A DNA stretch of 64,000 bases from contig OZ018335.1 in the NCBI GenBank assembly GCA_963969495.1, positions 89,624,440 to 89,688,439 on the forward strand. The letters run 5' to 3'. A model generated the notes under the pieces. The model had not been told where the DNA came from, did not search any database, and saw only the letters and a program-made list of their open reading frames with translations. This document shows positions 1 to 12,420 of the stretch, piece after piece (positions within the stretch are counted from its first letter, which is position 1; each line of letters begins with the position of its first letter). Source of the stretch: Ceratothoa steindachneri (lineage: Eukaryota; Arthropoda; Malacostraca; Isopoda; Cymothoidae). A program made the position numbers and the translations under genes.

Positions 1-712
1 AAGCTGTGACCAGCAGAAAGGAACACAGCAGGTGTTCTGACTCTATCCACACACCAGAGTTCATCCAACAACTGCAGAACAAGGTAATGTAAGACCTTAG
101 CTATGAAATCCAGGCTTTGGCAAGAGAGATGGGTGTTAGTCACCACCGTGAAGCTGGCCCTGAATGAGGACCTTCGCTACCTCTCCTACAAGATGCTGTG
201 GTTGATCTGGTTCTTCTAAGATGAAAATAACTTCTGCCAGGACCAGTTGCACAACACCCAAAACAACAGGTAGCTAGACTATAATCCATGCAATGTTCCA
301 TGTATCATGAAAACCAAGTTTCCCCAAACTGATGGTCTGTGGGTGCATCTCCACTAAGGGTGATGCCATGCCCCCTCCCCCTCCCACATGTTTGAGCAGG
401 GTCTTAGACTCAATTTAGAGAGCTATATGGATCTGCTGGAGACTGTGGTCAAACCTTGGCTAGAGAGGGTTGCTGTGGGAAGGCCATACCTCTCAAGATT
501 CCAGTGAATTTCTGCAACTTCACCAGTTCTACTTTCTGGCTTCCAAGATCCTTCGATTGTAATCGCATGGATTTCTGTGTGGGTCATAGCTGAGAAAGAT
601 GCCAACCCCTCTACCTGCAACCCCAGGACACACTAAGGAATGTATGCCCCAGGTCCCAAGGCCATCTTGAGGCTATGGTGGAAGCTCAGGGCAGCTGTTA
701 CCTCCCAGCCAT
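1..712 (+). pseudogene. mariner/Tc1-superfamily transposase relic (maT / DD37D-like)
   Basis: A decayed transposase is readable in pieces on the + strand. The helix-turn-helix end gives FIQQLQNK (about 67-90) and KLALNEDLRYLSYK (about 150-195). The catalytic-domain start gives WFF-stop-DENNFCQDQ (about 210-248), then NTQNNR, then MKTKFPQTDG (about 308-337), then GLRLNLESYMDLLETVVKPW (about 400-460) and VAVGRPY. This order matches mariner-like proteins whose first catalytic Asp lies in a WFFSDEK-type motif. The segment with the second and third catalytic residues cannot be read, and stops and frame changes are frequent, so the copy is dead. The left end lies outside the window and no inverted repeat is seen. 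The superfamily is fairly sure; the maT-like subfamily is inferred from remembered consensus. Confidence 0.6.
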
Positions 713-2042
<1,330 letters not shown>

Positions 2043-2904
2043 TGATGGAGCTCTTATGGCCTACTGGGGGAAAGAGTGGATTTTATCATCTGTAGAAACG
2101 GATTCGATTCCATGAGTGGCCAGAGACAAAAAGATTCTCAGGGCTGGTAAGGAACTGCTGTCAGTCATTGTGTTGCATGTGTGCAGGCAGTTACATCTGC
2201 ATATGGCATTGTGCACTTATCCATTCACAACACCGCACTCTCTTTACTTCCATATACACACATAACACATCACTCTTCTATGGGCAAAACTCACCCATGG
2301 TCTTTTCAGTCCACACCCCTGTTGTAGAACTGGTGATTCTCCCTTGAGCCATGAAGGGTTCCAAAAGGTCGTTGGCTGGTGGAAAAACAGACAACTACGG
2401 TTCTTCCTTCCCTTTCCTCCTTTAAGGATTGGCCCCTTGTGCCCATGGGTTAGCCAGCAACTTTCATACTGATCTTCATGTTGATTTCATTATCTGGTCT
2501 GGGCCCCCCATCACAGCAAAGGAATACGCGGCCATAATTAAGAATTAACTTAATGCCTGTATGTGAGGTAGAAGGTAAACCCATACCGTACTCCAGCGTG
2601 TGTGGTAAAATGTGACTAAGCCCGGCTAGTGGTCTGCTGGCCTGGGAAGCAGAGCCCCCAGAAGCTTTATCCTAGGACCACATGCAATGACGGTAATGGA
2701 CGGGGCTGTTGCAGAACCTGTCCAATTAGTCCGCATCAATGTCTAAATCGAGTGGGTGTATGGAAGGTGAGGGATATAAGTATGTGATTTGGGAAAGGGT
2801 GAGAATTCTTGAGAGTATAAGAAAGGTGTAAGAAGCATGGATGGAGAAGATGGAACAAATTTAAAGAACTGGTAGTATGACTCGCCTAGTCCGTAAACAC
2901 AATT

Positions 2905-3400
2905 GTGATTTATAGCAACTCACAGAGCACACTAGGTGTCCTCGAGTCGAGGCTTTGTGACCCCCCTCCCTCCCTCGGACATGTAGGGATTGTGAATTTG
3001 TTGACTAGTGGTAGGAATCGTGTCAGGCCTTCAGGCTGCATGGCAAAGAAGATGTAAACAGTAGATGGCAACCTAGAGTTTCCCGCCATTGCGAGCGTCC
3101 CGTGGACCTACCCTCAATGCTTCAATGACTTCAGATCGTTTTTTGTTCTCTTCAAATCGGACGCAGCACCATCTAATGGAGCGGTCCCCTAAACCTTAGT
3201 GTCACAACTGGTTGCTCCCTCTAGACTCGGGCACACTTATATAATCCCCCAGATGGTGAGCTGCATGGGTGCTTCTGGTACCGGGACAAGCTGAGCATTA
3301 GCGCTTGTCCCTTCTGCTCGGGTAAGGTTTGTGCATTGGTCGAGTTCTGGGAGGCAGACCTCCTCCTAAGTACTTAGATTTGGGGTGTTTGGTGCGCATT
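2905..3400 (+). mobile_element. LINE-A relic: RNase H to C-terminal region
   Basis: A strongly diverged copy of the LINE-A 3' half. Recognisable landmarks, in order, are GTGATTTATAGCAACTCACA (the YSDS segment of RNase H), GGACATGTAGGGATTG (the GHVGI segment), GGCAAAGAAGATG (the AWQRRW segment), CCGTGGACCTACCC, and the block around the CCHC finger ending GGAGGCAGACCTCCTCC near 3350-3375. Indels and stops abolish coding. It sits in the sense orientation inside the last CRYM-like intron and is one of the two oldest-looking copies in the window. Confidence 0.65.
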
Positions 3401-4005
3401 TGGGCCGCTCAGGGAGGCCCCTCTTCCTCCCACACTTGAGCAAGGCTTTTTTTCTTTTGGTAGTTTTTACCCCCAAGTGGAAAGTCTGTGGATGGGTGTG
3501 CTAGACTTGGTCAGAAGCAGCAAAATGCTGAAATGATAATGTGAAGTGTGTAGTGGAGTGCAAAAGGGGAGGCGTACATCTAAATGATTAATAATGCAGG
3601 GTGATGCGTTGAAATGTATTTGGGAGATGAAATATAAAGTCATCAACAAATGAAGCATTTGGACAAAAGATGAATGATGATCCCGATGGGAACAGGAAGC
3701 TATTCTTAAAGAAATGTGTTAAGAACCAGAAGAACAATAGTTGTGTGAACATCAAGAACAAGATTGGCAGGGTTCTTGTTGACAATAATGGCACTCTTTC
3801 TACACTCACCCCCTTAGCATTCACTAACCCTCTGACCACCTGCTGAAATACGCTCCTCCCCTTCACTGCCTTCGAGCGTGCCTTGAAGACTCCCCCTCTT
3901 CGCTGGACATCACACCCGTATCTTCGGGTCATCGAGAAGAGTCTCGTGAGGCAACGTCAGCCTTTCTCAACCGCCTTCGGATCAAGGATTGTAGAAGCCG
4001 TCCTC

Positions 4006-4215
4006 CGAAGTTTTTCTGGTGACCTCTTGAGGACAAGAGGCCCGTTAGCTCGCTCAAGCCGAGTGTGGAGAAGTCATCTCCCCACCCATCCCCCGCCTTT
4101 TTCGAAGTTCGACCGGTGACCTCTTGAGGACAAGAGGCCCGATAGCTCGCTCGACCCGAGTTTGGAGAACCCCCTCCCCCTTCGAAGTTCGTCTGGTGAC
4201 CTCTTGAGGCCAAGA
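4006..4215. repeat. tandem repeat, three units of 80-97 bp, each with a perfect 7-bp hairpin
   Basis: Units start at 4006, 4103 and 4183, each with CGAAG followed by GGTGACCTCTTGAGG. Each unit contains a CCTCTTG-AGGA-CAAGAGG-type inverted repeat; the third unit carries two substitutions. The units also share a CCC-G-AGCTCGCTC block before a C-rich tail. The long minus-strand reading frames here are by-products of the repeat. The block lies inside the CRYM-like intron. Confidence 0.75.
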
Positions 4216-5054
4216 GACCCGCATCTCGCAAAACACAAGTTCGAGAAAGTAGCCCCACCCGCTGCTGGTTTGTGGCTACCTCTCGTGAGTAATCAAGGTC
4301 ACCAAGACCTCCCCCAAGTTTGCCCCGCTTTACTCTCGAGGTTCAAAGGAACTAAATCACTCACTACCCTAAATCTCCCATTATAACCATTCAATAACCC
4401 AGGTTATCTAAAAAATATTCGGAACCTAATTCCGTCTTATTCCTGTACCCATATATATCCATATTTATTGTTGTGCCTTTTATTTAGTGTGTATTAAAAT
4501 CTATTTTTGTCGTTGTTTGGTATATTCCTTGGTCACACAGCTGCCGCTATCTATTCAAATCGCACTCTTAGAACAATAACAGATGTCGCCTTGCTTGGCC
4601 TACCTTAGAGCCTGTGTGTGCATATTGCCGTACACTTGGCCATACTTCGACAATCACCCTTTCTAACTCCCTCTCATCATCATATATATACAAACATAAA
4701 TAGAACAAATTCCTCATCAATCTCACACTCTATTCTTCCATTCTCTTTATTTGCTCAACACTTTATCTACAAAATGATTAAACAACCATGGCGACATTAC
4801 ACACTCACATACACACACCCTTGGGTTCATCATCTCCCTTACTCAGGCCATCTTTCACCAGAACACACTCCTTATTTCCAACAAATACTTTTCACACAAT
4901 CCATAGTTAACCATTTACTTCATACATTCTTAGAACTTTCCATACAACTTCTGTTTGCCTTTCTCTTTAAAAAAAAAAAAGCATTAACTGCCACTCTCCC
5001 TCTTCCCTCCTTAATCACGTACGCTGGAAACAAGCCACGATGATGATGATGAGC

Positions 5055-5740
5055 CCAGGCTGTCCGCTCAGACTGAGCAACCAGACCGGCGTTTCGCTCT
5101 TCCACACTCTAGAGTCTAAACCATATGACAGGGATCAGGTCACCCCTTCAGGCTGCATGGTAAAGAAGATGCATGTCATTGCGGCCCCCCTCTCTCCCCA
5201 TGAACCAATACCTCTGTGTTATCTATGCATTTCCTGTCGTCTCCGAATCGGTCACACGCAAGACGTAGCGACATCGGATGGGTAATTCCCCTGAAACTCT
5301 GCGAAGCTGGCGCTGTCCCCCAGACTCTCGGCCAAATATTTGTTGAATGCCCAAGTTTTGGGGAACTTAGTTGCACGGTACTTGTTCCGGTACCGTAACG
5401 AGCGGGGTCACTACCGCACGTTCCCGCTTCTGAGCGCTGGTTCGTGTACCCCAGAGGGTGTGTGGTAGAGCTTTTGGAAGAGACTGACCTACTCCGTACA
5501 ATTTTAATATTTTAAAATTATTGGTTGCCCGGTTGGGTCCCTAAGAGATGCGTGTCTCTCCTGGAGCATCACATCGTACCTCTTGTTTTGTTATTTTTTT
5601 ATATTGTTTCTGTTGTTACTCTTAATTGCACGAACAACGATCGAGCCTATCCGAAGACTAATTAATTAGTCTCCAGATAGGCTCGATCGTTGTTCGTTGA
5701 CTGTCGTCAGATGAGGCGGCTGCAATTAAGTAAAAATCTA
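5055..5740 (+). mobile_element. LINE-A relic: C-terminal region and 3'UTR
   Basis: The sequence matches the LINE-A region after RNase H: ACCAGACCGGCGTTTCGCTCTTCC near 5080, GGTAAAGAAGATG near 5158, CTGTCGTCTCCGAATCGG near 5235, and the HILVECP-like block near 5336-5356 preceding the closing finger. A degenerate 3'UTR follows, ending in a TGTCGTCAGATGA word near 5702 that corresponds to the GTCGCCAGATGA terminus of better copies. Frames are broken. The 3'UTR contains the enlarged palindrome annotated separately. Confidence 0.6.
5621..5731. repeat. compound palindrome at the LINE-A 3'UTR hairpin position
   Basis: Arms 5631-5651 and 5676-5696 are perfectly complementary over 21 bp. They enclose an 18-bp perfect palindrome (5655-5672, AGACTAATTAATTAGTCT). 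A further inverted pair, CTTAATTGCA at 5621-5630 and TGCAATTAAG at 5719-5728, lies outside with a 22-bp asymmetric insert. The arms include AGCCTATC/GATAGGCT, which is where other LINE-A copies carry a short AGCCTA...TAGGCT hairpin. Confidence 0.85.
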
Positions 5741-6851
5741 CTTCATCACATATACCACTAACGTACCACACCCCTAGGGCTCCTACTTGCAGGGGATATC
5801 AGGGAAATTGCATTAGGTAAGGAAATTAGTGATTTTGTGAGGAAAACAGAAAAAGTTGTAGATATTTTCAGAAACAATTTTAATCGGTATTTTTCTAGTT
5901 TTAACTTTTCAGACTTTTAGATGCCATACAAATATATTTTTCAGATTCAAATTGAAATGTCTTAAAATTTGTTTTATTAAAAATGAAATGAGATAAAAGA
6001 ATAAGGCAGAGGCTTCATAATATTCATAAATTGCTGTACATATTCACATTAATCAAACATTTATTTAAGCTATTTCATATCGGTAACTATTATGATTAAT
6101 TACAGAATATTATCAAATTGGTTGAGGATCTGGCTCGGATTGGTTTTCTTTTTCTCACAATTCATAAGCATCATGCTGTGTTATGTAGTTATTTTTTTTA
6201 GCAATTTGAGGATGATAGTAGTTATAGAAAATATCTATATTTATATTTTAAAAATTTTGTAGACCCCCCGCCCCCTGGTGTTTTTCGAGTTTCCTTTTCT
6301 TCATATCGGATGAGTTTGCTAAGTTGAAATAGTCAAGATTAGTTTAACCTAATGTAGTACTATTCAGCCTAATCGAAATGACCCTGATAGTGAGTAGAAG
6401 GCGAAGAAAAAACGCCAGAGTAAGAGATGCTGTTTTACTCGCGTGTGACTCTATATATCTGGCTATGTCGGTCGGTCCATTGGTCCCCGTTTTGCTTTTT
6501 TTGTTTTGGTAATAACACTGTAACTATGCGGCCGATTCTAACGAAATGTGAAACCCTTATGTTGTTTTACATTCTCTTTCGGGTGATATAATTGCCACGG
6601 TCTTCCCAAGGTTAGTCCGGGAATTATTGACAGTTTTGAAGGTCGTAAGGTCAAATCAGAATAAGTGTGAGCATAACCTTGTTTATTGACGTTTCCCTCG
6701 TCCCGACTTTCTTCAGAATGACGAACGAGCTCTGGAGACCATCCAAATGTCAATAAAGAACTCTATTAGCTCAGGTGTTTTTCCCTATCTTTCTCCTCCA
6801 TATTTATTACTAATTTAACTCAACTTATATTTTCTCCGATCCTTTCAACAG

Positions 6852-6916
6852 GAATTGGCGTAATGGATGCTGTGTCAGCTCGTCTCGCATACGACCTACT
6901 TCAGCGTGAGCCTTAA
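6852..6916 (+). CDS. CRYM-like: terminal coding exon of the CRYM-like gene
   Basis: After a TTTCAACAG acceptor the exon completes the split Gly codon (G from 2013 plus GA here) and reads IGVMDAVSARLAYDLLQREP, then TAA at 6914-6916. The parent family ends with an equivalent helix that packs against the dimerisation domain (a MAVEDTVAAKLIYD-type segment in vertebrate mu-crystallin), so length and position fit. No obvious AATAAA follows within several hundred bases, so the 3' end of the transcript cannot be placed. Confidence comes from the in-phase splice and motif continuity with 1909-2013. Confidence 0.78.
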
Positions 6917-9892
6917 GACTTACACTTGACCTTTATTCAGTTGCAAAAGTATCGGAAAAGAAACGAAACAAATCGTACCCTATGTCCCTGGAACTTGCTT
7001 ATAATGAGTTACTTGATGTGTGTTTGTGGCAGATATGTTCAACACGATGCAGTTTTGTTTAAGAGTATCACTTAATTGGTAATGATGTTTTTTTTGTTTC
7101 ATTTGTGTTTAGTTTAAGTTGCCCGTAGCCTTGATAGAGGAGGTTCTCCCAAAGAGCCAGCACTAGGCGTATCTGCAGGTTTTGTCTCAGTTTTGCTTGT
7201 GTCGGACGTTTTGTGAATGTGTTCAACGCTCTAGTTCTTGGTGGCAGCAAGAGTACATGACTGTCGTTTTGTATACAGAGAATCTTTTCTTTTTAATTCT
7301 GTAGATACTTTTAAGATATAATTTGAATTTTGTTCCTAGGAGCGGAATGCACAATGGGCGTTAATCTGCGCCAACTCAGTCTCATTTTATTATTCCGTTA
7401 ATTTTACATAGAGATTAATGCAAATAGACGTGTGGGAGGAATATACGAGAGCGAGTATCAGGGTATGAGAAGGGTTGGAGGATTACCTAGAAAGTGGAAT
7501 TATTTGTGTGTTTGATGAGGAAGGGCTGTCCAAGGAGGAAGTGGATAATAGTGTATGGAGGTGGTGTGCTTAAATGCCTTTTGGCCAGGAATGAAGCCTG
7601 ACTGGACGAGATGCTACAGCGCATCTCGCCCCATCGTTAGGGTCATCAGCGTGGAAAAAATGTTGGGTCCTTTTTGGGGGGGGAAGGTACTTTTTCTGTA
7701 GTGTTTCTCGCCGACCTCTCTTTGATGATTTTTGTGAGTGAATTTGCAAACGCCTGACACTTTAGTTCCTTTGTGCTTTCGTAAAAAATGACTCGTCTAT
7801 GGAGATATGGGTTTGTGCCCTAAGCGGTTGTGATAACGTTGTAGCTCCTGTGTTTCGTTCCTTTAGTACTTTTCTTCCACTTATCTCTACGCTTTTCATT
7901 GACTGCCATTCAGTCCCATTTTCCATCAGTTGCCCATTTAATCGCACTGATTCCATTCCAAGAAAAGGTGAGTAACGAATGAGGCGATTTTATGAATCTA
8001 GTCGGAGTCGTGGGACTCCTTATCGAGTCGATTTTTCGACGGTCTTTCCGATCTCTCTGGGCCGCATTCTGACGCCAGTTTCAGTGATGTCAAATTTCAG
8101 AATGGCAGTTTCATCATTCTTTTGCTTAATTTTACCAAGGGTCGGTGTTATTTCCCTTAAAAATGAAAATTTACTGTAATCTCGTTCCTATAGTCTTTAT
8201 GTATTTTTTCTCTCTTTTCGTACAATTTTGTGAAATTAATAAATTTGTTAATAATTTCATATTTAAATTGTTGATACTAACCTTCCTAGAAATAGTGCAA
8301 ACTATCTATGAGTTTCTCTATCGGTACCAATGTACTAATTTGCAAATCTTGAGGAGGGGGTGAAGGATTGAGTCGCATGTTTGGTGTTGTGTTGTCTTCC
8401 ATCGGGTCGACATGTGACATTATCGCAGAAAAACATGGTGGTAAAGTACGTCTAATAAAGCTACCGCCTTCCTATGTTGGGGAAATAAGAATATTACCAC
8501 CGTGGTGCTAGCCGTGTGTCAGAGATGAGTGTGTGATCAAATGAGCGAAAACGCGACTCTTGCGAGATTCTCTCCTTTCCTGCCTTTGTGCGTACTATTT
8601 CCAAATTCGACTATGCCCTTGTTGTTGCCGCCATTTTTTTTATAAATTCTACTCCCTTCCATCCTTTTTTTACCTTTGCTTCTTCTTTCCTATTAGACTT
8701 GCGCCGGCTTAGGCCGTATGTGGGGCAATAGGATTTAAATGAAGTTAGGATTAAAACCCGCAGCATATTGAAAAGCTTTATTTCGATACTAGTTTTGGAA
8801 GTGTACGCGCTTCTCAAACTAGTATCCAAATGAATCTTTCCATTATACTACGGGGTCCTATCTTAGTAAGGAACTCTCACTAGCCCCATGAATAGTGCGG
8901 TGGATTTCTGACGTCTTGATGCCAGATTCAATCCCACCAAGTTCACACTGAATCTTTTATGGTCGTCATGAGTTGGACTCCTATTGGCAAGTCCGCTCTA
9001 CCTAACCCTATAGGGGTTCGGTAGCTCCAGTGCTCATCACACACAACATTATCTTCCCCGTCTTCACAGCACAACAGATACGCACTCTCATCCTTTCAGG
9101 AGCCATGCAGATGGGATACTCATATCAACATATTCCAGAAGGACGCCCCCTCACAAACTTCCATGTACACCACTCCCTCCTTGGTTACCTTTTCTCAAAG
9201 ACTCAATCAACCCCCCCCCCTCCTCGTCCGCGCTCTTTCTTGGCCTGTGACAAAGGAATTTTATTATGCCCTTCTCTTTGCCTCCCTCCTTTCTCCATAC
9301 TGCTTGTGTCTTTCTCGCACGTCATTATGATGGCTTCTGTTCATCCTGGGCCTTAACTGTGGGGTGTCGCTGTAAACGCCGTACCCTGGTGGATGGTAGG
9401 TAGCCATCCTGGTTGGGTCTTAGCACTACCTCGGAGTATAAAATGGCTGATTCTGTGGGTGGCATCCCATTAGCCCATGTGAAGCACCTTAGGGGGTTAG
9501 TGCACCTTTCATGACCGGCTAAGCCTCTGTTTTCCAATATTCTAAGTTTTGGTAAAAATAAAACTAGCTTTACTATGGTAAACGACCTAGCAATAAATAT
9601 AGACGTCAACAACCTCTACTCTCCCCACAGCACCTGCAATCGCTCTGCTCTCCGCGGCGTAACCAATCATACCTCTCCAACCCTAGCTCTTCTTCACACC
9701 TCATTCCCTCGGTCTTCATCAATGTCCCTAAACTCCATCTCCTCAACCTTCCCAAACATCAAATATCCAGAAACAAACGCACACTCTTTAAGCATCCACC
9801 GGCTATTCTCGAATACAGCCTCGATATTCCTTTTATCCGCCCCCAATCGGTCGAGTCCATTCTTTTAAAGTAGCTGGACGCGCGGCGGTGTT
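6917..9892. other. 3'UTR / intergenic sequence without recognised genes
   Basis: The first few hundred bases are probably 3'UTR of the CRYM-like gene. Nothing coding was recognised on either strand. An imperfect 17-bp inverted repeat (three mismatches) lies at about 8777-8827, with arms GATACTAGTTTTGGAAG and CTTCTCAAACTAGTATC. C-rich and T-rich runs are frequent. Several small reading frames (for example 8145-8363 and 9575-9868) have no recognisable motif and look like chance frames. Confidence 0.5.
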
Positions 9893-9905
9893 TCTGTGGC
9901 TGCCG
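9893..9905 (+). repeat. target-site duplication, left copy (LINE-A insertion)
   Basis: TCTGTGGCTGCCG occurs here, at the truncated 5' edge of the LINE-A copy, and again at 10872-10884 immediately after its poly-A tail. The 13-bp identity is perfect, as expected for target-primed reverse transcription. Confidence 0.85.
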
Positions 9906-10871
9906 ATTACGCGACGTGCCCGGTTCGGAGACCGGATTGTGATCTATAGCGACTCACAAAGCGCCCTGAGTGCTCTCGGGGCATTGGAATCTCCGCATCC
10001 CCTGGTTCGTGATATCCGTGACGCCACGGTTTTGGCGAGCCGGGCAGATGTCGAGATTATCTTCTGCTGGGTTCCTGGACATGTAGGAATTGCGGGGAAT
10101 GAGTGCGCCGACGAGGCCGCCAAAGAGTCCGCGAGGACTCTGCGACCGGACCAGCGTTTCGCTCTTCCTCACACCGACTACATGGCAGGAATACGGGCAG
10201 CTCTTCGGACTGCTTGGCAAAGAAGATGGGAGACGGTCGAAGGGAACTTAAAGTTGCGTGCCATTGCGCCGCGACTGTTCCCATGGACCTATCCCCCAAT
10301 GCCGCGGCGGCTTCAGGTTGCTTTCTGTCGTCTCCGAATCGGACACACTCGTGTGACGCATCGCTATTTGATGGAGCGCTCGCCTGCGCCCTAGTGCAAC
10401 GACTGCGTCGTCTTCCAGTCTGTTCGGCACATTCTTGTCGAATGTCCCAGTCTGGGTGATCTTCGCGCACGATACCTGTCCCAGTACCGGGATGGGCGGG
10501 GTCGCTACCGCCTGTCCCTTGTGCTCGGGACAGATTCGTGCACATTGACTTGTGGACTTGTTGACTTCTTGGGGGAGGCCGGCCTTCTCCCTATTATTTA
10601 AGCAAGGTTTGTTTGTTTTTTTGTTTTGTTTTGTTGTTTTTTTGCATTTGTTGTTTTTTTGGTTTTTTTCCTTTAGTTGCACGCTCCTGCGCCGGGGGGA
10701 CCTCTCCCCGACGCACCAGCTTGCTTCCTTTTCCCCTTTTGGGGTTTTGTTGTTTTTTTCTCTCTTTAATTTTATTTTAAAGTAGCCTAGAACTAGGCCA
10801 GTTTTAATACGGCGACAATGCCCAAGTAGGCAGTCGCCAGATGAGCTCTTAAAAAAAAAAAAAAAAAAAAA
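9906..10871 (+). mobile_element. LINE-A copy, 5'-truncated in RNase H, with 3'UTR and poly-A
   Basis: The retained frame (to 10394) begins inside the RNase H domain: ITRRARFGDRIVIYSDSQS carries the third catalytic Asp, WVPGHVGIAGNECADEAA the last one. The region between RNase H and the finger follows (AWQRRW, LQVAFCRLRIGHTR), then a stop at the end of the 9888 frame (TAG, 10392-10394). Beyond it the same frame continues with a CCHC finger, CNDCVVFQSVRHILVEC, and a C-terminal tail to about 10600. The T-rich 3'UTR ends in two stem-loops and a 21-A tail (10851-10871). The family is a non-LTR retrotransposon with RT, RNase H and a terminal finger, as in the I/Jockey group. With intact flanking duplications it is the youngest-looking copy in the window. 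The left-out 5' part makes it immobile. Confidence 0.88.
10785..10838 (+). other. LINE-A 3'UTR double stem-loop
   Basis: Hairpin 1 is GCCTAG-AA-CTAGGC at 10785-10798. Hairpin 2 is GGCGAC (10811-10816) with GTCGCC (10833-10838), enclosing TGCC/GGCA. The same pair recurs at the end of the other LINE-A copies and immediately precedes the A-tail, a position typical of the element's RT recognition structure. Confidence 0.7.
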
Positions 10872-10884
10872 TCTGTGGCTGCCG
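10872..10884 (+). repeat. target-site duplication, right copy (LINE-A insertion)
   Basis: This is identical to 9893-9905 and follows directly on the A-tail. It marks the exact 3' boundary of the insertion. Confidence 0.85.
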
Positions 10885-11277
10885 TGATGGCGTGCTTCAG
10901 TGCCCAGTCCGCCCAGTGATTTTTTTATTGTTTTTTTTTGTTGTTGTTTTTTTACTTTAGCCACCTTGTAGGGTGAATGAAAAGAGGTGATAGGGGGCAA
11001 TCAAGCGGATTCTATACAACCAACCCACTTTGATGTATTCCACCTGTGGTTAAGCTTTTGCATGGACTGCTAGCATAGGGAGGGGGGAGGGTGCTCTAAA
11101 ATTCCCACTGCATGCAGCAGCTTCCCTCAACCCTAACCTGATCCTTCAGGACAGCATCACAGAAAGCGCAGCCCCATTTAACTGTAGTAACATTGGTTGA
11201 GTCTACAACACAGACTGTAGGATTAATGCTGTCAACCTTTACTCTCCCAACTAGTCGGATGAGTAGGGTACCAAGAG
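10885..11277. other. spacer with a repeat shared with 15490-15620
   Basis: No gene is seen. Bases 11110-11270 share an ordered set of words with 15490-15620 (CACAGAAAGC, AACTGTAGTAACATTGG versus AATTGTAACGTTGG, CTGTAGGAT versus GTTGTAGGAT, ACTAGTCGG versus GCGGTCGG). The two therefore look like diverged copies of one repeat. Its class is not recognised. Confidence 0.45.
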
Positions 11278-12420
11278 ATGTGGGCAATGAGAAAATTAGA
11301 GATCCAAGAGTGGTTGGTTAGGGTGGTCATGGCTATGTACGAAGGTTCGACAACCCAGGTGAGGGTAAATGGAGAATTGAGTGATGACTCTTCTGTGAAG
11401 GTTGGTGTGCATCAGGGATTTGTTTTGAGTCCCTTGCTCTTTGCTATGGTCCTGGAAGTGCTGTCACACAATTTTAAAACAGGATTGCCATTCGAGTTGT
11501 ACGCTGATTGCCGAGGATGAGAGGACAACACTTGAGAAGTTCAGGTTGTGGAGGGAAAGGATGAATTCCATGGGGCTGAGAGTGAATTTGAATAAAACAA
11601 ACATGATGATTTCAAGAATGGGTGGTGGTAATGACATCATTGAGGATATGTGGCCATGTGCAGTCCGTCACAGAGGGGTAGGGAATAACTATATCCTGTG
11701 TAATGGATGTGGTTTCTGGGTGCATAAAAGATGTAGTGGTATCAGGGGTAGGCTACAGAATGATGGTGAGTTTCAGTGCACTGTGTGTGGAGGAGAGGAT
11801 TGTATTTGATGGTGTGTCGCTTGAATTCGTAGAGGAGTTCTGCTATCTGGGAGATATGAACAGTGCAGCGGGAGGTGCTGTGGCGAGCTCCGTGGCAAAG
11901 GTTAGAAGGGGTTGGAAAAAGTTCAGAGAGCTGCTTCCTCTCTTGACGCTGAGGGGTTTTTCCCTCCGAGCTAAGGGACATTTGTACGCTGCGTGCGTAC
12001 AAAGTGCAAGGTTGTACGGCAGCGAAACTTGGACTGTGAAGGAAGAGGATATCCAGAGGTTCAAGCGTACTGAGATGAGAATGGTGAGAAGGATGTGCGG
12101 AGCATCTCTGAATTTGAGGCCTGGAGGTGACAGTTGCGAACTGTGAATTAAGGGATAGAATGCATTAGTGTGGTACTGAGAAGAAGCAGACTGAGGTGGT
12201 TCGGTTATGTGGAGAGGATGAAGGGTGTTAGGAGGTTGGGGGTGTAGCTGCCAGAGGAAGACCGAGGAAAACGTGGAATAAAGTCATACAGAGGGACGTC
12301 AGAGATAGGAGCTTGAATAGAGAAACAGCCAGAGATCGAGTAGCGTGGAAAACGGCCATTAGGTAAATAAAGCCGACACATGCAAGCATGTATGGAACCT
12401 TCAAAATGATGATGATCTAC
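11278..12420 (+). mobile_element. RTE-like LINE fragment (LINE-C): RT C-terminal half with an inserted zinc finger
   Basis: Reverse-transcriptase motifs run in order but over several frames. GVHQGFVLSPLLFAMVLEVL (11404-11463) is the motif B region. YAD follows near 11503, then GLRVNLNKTNMM. A cysteine-rich insert (about 11655-11800, with CNGCGFWVHKRCSGI and CTVCGGE) precedes FCYLGDMNSAAGG and the tail blocks KKFRELLPLLTLRGF and RLYGSETWTVKEEDIQRF (to about 12080). Then RLRWFGYVERM and GRPRKTWNKVIQRDV come in a shifted frame (12190-12300). Many invertebrate RTE-type LINEs carry this same finger between RT and the tail. The endonuclease and first RT motifs are missing, and frameshifts and a lost YADD make it inactive. 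Confidence 0.75.

Noticed and set aside
2098..2109. B-box-like GGATTCGATTCC suggesting a tRNA gene
   Set aside because: No A box at tRNA spacing and no cloverleaf could be formed; at most an old SINE trace.
3588..4258. Overlapping frames around the tandem repeat
   Set aside because: They follow the repeat period and change frame between units; repeat-derived.
10057..11000. Long minus-strand frames (162 and 250 residues) opposite LINE-A
   Set aside because: They are antisense shadows of the LINE-A ORF and its T-rich 3'UTR (poly-Lys runs).
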